From NCBI GenBank assembly GCA_023228025.1, contig JALOCD010000041.1:1-34455 (forward strand): a stretch of DNA of 34,455 nucleotides, given 5' to 3'. The notes under the pieces are model-generated. The model was not told the origin of the DNA. It worked only from the letters and a program-made list of their open reading frames with translations, and did no database searches. Of this stretch, positions 32,786-34,455 are shown piece after piece (the stretch's first letter is position 1; the number at the start of each line of letters is the position of its first letter). Made by a program: the position numbers and the translations under genes. Origin of the DNA: Prolixibacteraceae bacterium. GTDB taxonomy: Bacteria; Bacteroidota; Bacteroidia; Bacteroidales; Prolixibacteraceae.

Positions 32786-33154
32786 TCATTGATTACTATT
32801 TAGAAGTGATTTTCTGAAATTGGTTATTTTTCTGCTCAGGGTATCTAAGTCGTTTAATAGCTGATCTAATTTATTTTTATCTATAAATTTTCTTCTATGG
32901 GCTACACACGAAATGTTGGCTGTTTCAAAAATAGTTCTATGTGCTATATTTAGGAAATTAGCAAAGTCCTTTGATGAAAAGGATCCTGATCCTTCAGCAA
33001 TGTTGTTTGAGATACTGAAAGAGGCGGCTCTCAACTGCTCAGCAACCCTGTAGCTCTTAGAATCAACCAATGCGTCAGCCAAATCAAAGAATTGATCATT
33101 CAAAACAATAGAATCCTTCCATATATCCAAATCCATAAACCTAAATTGTGCCAT
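32786..33154 (-). CDS. Four-helix-bundle protein (S23/TIGR02436 type)
   Basis: This 122-residue all-helical protein has the family hallmarks: LDIWKDSIVLNDQFFDLA near 9-26, the RVAEQLRAASFSISNNIAEG segment at about 36-55, then SGSFSSKDFANFLNIAHRT. Relatives include the proteins encoded in 23S rRNA intervening sequences and the Avd accessory proteins of diversity-generating retroelements; they form pentamers and bind nucleic acid in the Avd case. No reverse transcriptase or rRNA is near. It interrupts the efflux operon between the ATPase and the HlyD-like gene and is flanked on both sides by 7-base repeat arrays, so gene and repeats may have moved together. Function unknown. Confidence 0.85.
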   Translation of the reverse strand: MAQFRFMDLDIWKDSIVLNDQFFDLADALVDSKSYRVAEQLRAASFSISNNIAEGSGSFSSKDFANFLNIAHRTIFETANISCVAHRRKFIDKNKLDQLLNDLDTLSRKITNFRKSLLNSNQ

Positions 33155-33208
33155 GACATCAACTTTATAAGTTTAACATACTACAAGTTACAGAAAAATA
33201 TATAATTC

Positions 33209-33271
33209 TCCCTGCTCTCTGCTCTCTGCTCTCTGCTCTCTGCTCTCTGCTCTCTGCCCCACGCTCCCTGC
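33209..33271. repeat. CTCTGCT repeat array after the HlyD-like gene
   Basis: About eight head-to-tail copies of the 7-mer CTCTGCT (plus strand), the last ones degenerate (CCCCACG, CTCCCTG), end exactly at the TAG stop codon of the HlyD-like gene. The same arrangement is found at the permease stop codon (29315-29317). Confidence 0.85.
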
Positions 33272-34455
33272 TATTTGAAGGTGATCCGCTCGTTCGTCCC
33301 GAACATCTCATACCCTGAGGTGATTACTTTTTCGCCGGCTTTCAGCCCTTCCAGTACTTCATAATACTGCGGGTTCTGCTTGCCTATTTTGATCGGTCGT
33401 TTGATTGCTTCTGTTCCTGCAGCGTTCAATACAAATATCCATTGACCGCCGGTACTCTGGAAAAAGCCGCCGCGCGGAATCATCAAAGCCTTTTGCGACT
33501 CGCCCAATTCAAGTTTGACATGGTAGGTCTGGCCGGTTCTTATATTTTCAGGTTTCGATCCTTCGAAGATCAGATCAATTTTAAACTGCCCCTCACGTAC
33601 ATCGGGATAGACCTTTTTCACTGCAAGGTTGAAATTGGCGCTGTTGCGTTCAAGCGAAGCCGAAAGTCCTCGTACCACCCTGTCGATGTAATGTTCGTCG
33701 ATTTTGGCGCTTACCTTGAAATTGTCAAGAACATTAATCTGGCCAATGCGCTGACCTCCGTTGATCGATTGCCCTATTTCGGCATCCAGCATGCCCAGTT
33801 GACCGTCGACAGGAGCCTTTACATTCAGGTCACCCAGACGTTCGTGAACCAGATCGAGCATTTGCCGCATCTTCCCGAGGTCCCTTTCGAGGGTAATCAT
33901 GGAAGTAGTCCGGAGCAGGGAATCATTTCTGACTTTCAGCTTATTGATGGTCAGCAGATTGACTTCGTATTCGTAATCTTCTTTTGACTGTAGATAATCC
34001 TCCTTCGAAATGAGCTCCTCTTTGTAAAGTGTTTCGTACTGATTAAAGGTCCGTTTTTTGCGGGTAACCTTGAATTCACTGTCGAGAATATTCCGTTTTG
34101 ACTGGATCAATTCCGACTCGAAACTGATCCTGGTACTGCGCAGGTAATTTTCTTTTTCGGCGAGTGCGGCCTCACTGTTCAGGATGGTTTGGTACAACTG
34201 GCGATTCCCCAGACGCAGGATGACATCTCCCTTTTTTACCATTGCACCCTCTTCTATCATTCGTTCTTCGACTGTTCCTCCTTCGACCGCATCCAGAAAA
34301 ATGGTTGTGATCGGCTCCACCTGACCGATTACCGTGATGTAATCGTTGAATATTCCATCCTCCGCACTACCGATGGTCAGTTGATCCTTTTCCGCACGGA
34401 AAACTGAAGTGTGATCCCCAAATACCAGCTTAAAAATCAAAAAGGCTATCAGTAA
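33271..34455 (-). CDS. HlyD/RND-type periplasmic adaptor (membrane fusion protein), 5' end beyond window
   Basis: The frame is open to the right edge and encodes at least 394 residues. It begins inside a hydrophobic segment (LLIAFLIFKLVF), the membrane anchor, so the real start is outside; the TTG near 34440 is not a convincing start. Next come the lipoyl-like half motif (EGGTVEERMIEEGAMVKKGDVILR), a long coiled coil with YKEELISKEDYLQSKEDYEYE, the second half motif (VNVKAPVDGQLG-like, here LNVKAPVDGQLGMLD) and the beta-barrel domain ending at FGTNERITFK. It connects an inner-membrane ABC transporter with an outer-membrane channel. It is the likely partner of the ATPase and permease further along the strand. 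Confidence 0.9.
   Translation of the reverse strand, partial: LLIAFLIFKLVFGDHTSVFRAEKDQLTIGSAEDGIFNDYITVIGQVEPITTIFLDAVEGGTVEERMIEEGAMVKKGDVILRLGNRQLYQTILNSEAALAEKENYLRSTRISFESELIQSKRNILDSEFKVTRKKRTFNQYETLYKEELISKEDYLQSKEDYEYEVNLLTINKLKVRNDSLLRTTSMITLERDLGKMRQMLDLVHERLGDLNVKAPVDGQLGMLDAEIGQSINGGQRIGQINVLDNFKVSAKIDEHYIDRVVRGLSASLERNSANFNLAVKKVYPDVREGQFKIDLIFEGSKPENIRTGQTYHVKLELGESQKALMIPRGGFFQSTGGQWIFVLNAAGTEAIKRPIKIGKQNPQYYEVLEGLKAGEKVITSGYEMFGTNERITFK

Noticed and set aside
32577..32789. 70-codon open reading frame with repeating AWSMEQ / AESREH peptides
   Set aside because: It is simply a translation of the 7-base repeat array and the gap; no start signal or similarity.
32786..33154. Avd protein of a diversity-generating retroelement
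   Set aside because: No reverse transcriptase, template repeat or variable repeat is visible; only the general four-helix-bundle family is supported.
32715..33271. CRISPR array
   Set aside because: The repeats are 7 bases long, contiguous and without spacers, and no cas gene is present.
148..34407. Plus-strand open reading frames longer than 60 codons
   Set aside because: All lie opposite well-supported minus-strand genes and show no protein family features.

Overview
The window reads as a chromosomal segment from a Bacteroidota bacterium. The evidence is a SusC/SusD pair, low GC content, almost no Shine-Dalgarno sequences, Tat- and lipoprotein-exported sugar enzymes, many sulfatases and glycosidases, and Bacteroidota-style MacB/FtsX permeases. 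A marine or sediment Bacteroidales/Marinilabiliales relative is my guess, not shown. Every gene I accept is on the minus strand, so transcription runs from high to low coordinates.

Region A (1-11974) is the centre of interest. In transcription order it holds a Tat-exported Gfo/Idh/MocA oxidoreductase, a Tat-exported xylose-isomerase-like TIM barrel, a GPH-type sugar symporter, an L-fucose-isomerase-fold ketol isomerase (SqvD-like), a DUF4867 protein, a split transketolase (SqwG/SqwH-like), an FAH-family protein, an RpiB-fold isomerase without the usual phosphate-site residues (SqwI-like), a CoA-acylating aldehyde dehydrogenase (SqwD-like) and a divergent SucC/SucD-type ADP-forming acyl-CoA ligase (SqwKL-like, cut by the window edge). 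This is the complete enzyme logic of the sulfoglycolytic transketolase (sulfo-TK) route: sulfoquinovose to sulfofructose, two C2 transfers by transketolase with a tetrose isomerisation between them, then sulfoacetaldehyde to sulfoacetyl-CoA to sulfoacetate plus ATP. No sulfoquinovosidase of GH31 type, no desulfonating enzyme and no sulfoacetaldehyde reductase is visible. The two Tat proteins are candidates for releasing the sugar.

Region B (11983-20510) holds a LacI-family regulator, a GH29 alpha-fucosidase-like enzyme, SusD and SusC. Five copies of an operator with the core CTAAACCGGTTTAG (one degenerate) lie before the Gfo/Idh gene, before lacI and before susC. This links the sulfoglycolytic operon, the regulator and the outer-membrane importer into one probable regulon.

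Region C (20511-29184) holds a corrinoid-type URO-D methyltransferase-like protein, two formylglycine sulfatases, a sugar-porter MFS protein, a decayed glycosidase fragment and a GH3 beta-glycosidase. It looks like the polysaccharide or glycoside harvesting part of the locus.

Region D (29203-34455) is a different module: a MacB/FtsX-type permease, its ATPase, a four-helix-bundle (S23-type) protein and the C-terminal part of an HlyD-like membrane fusion protein. Its intergenic stretches are filled with degenerate 7-base repeats, and its border carries the tail of a broken gene, as if this module was rearranged into place.
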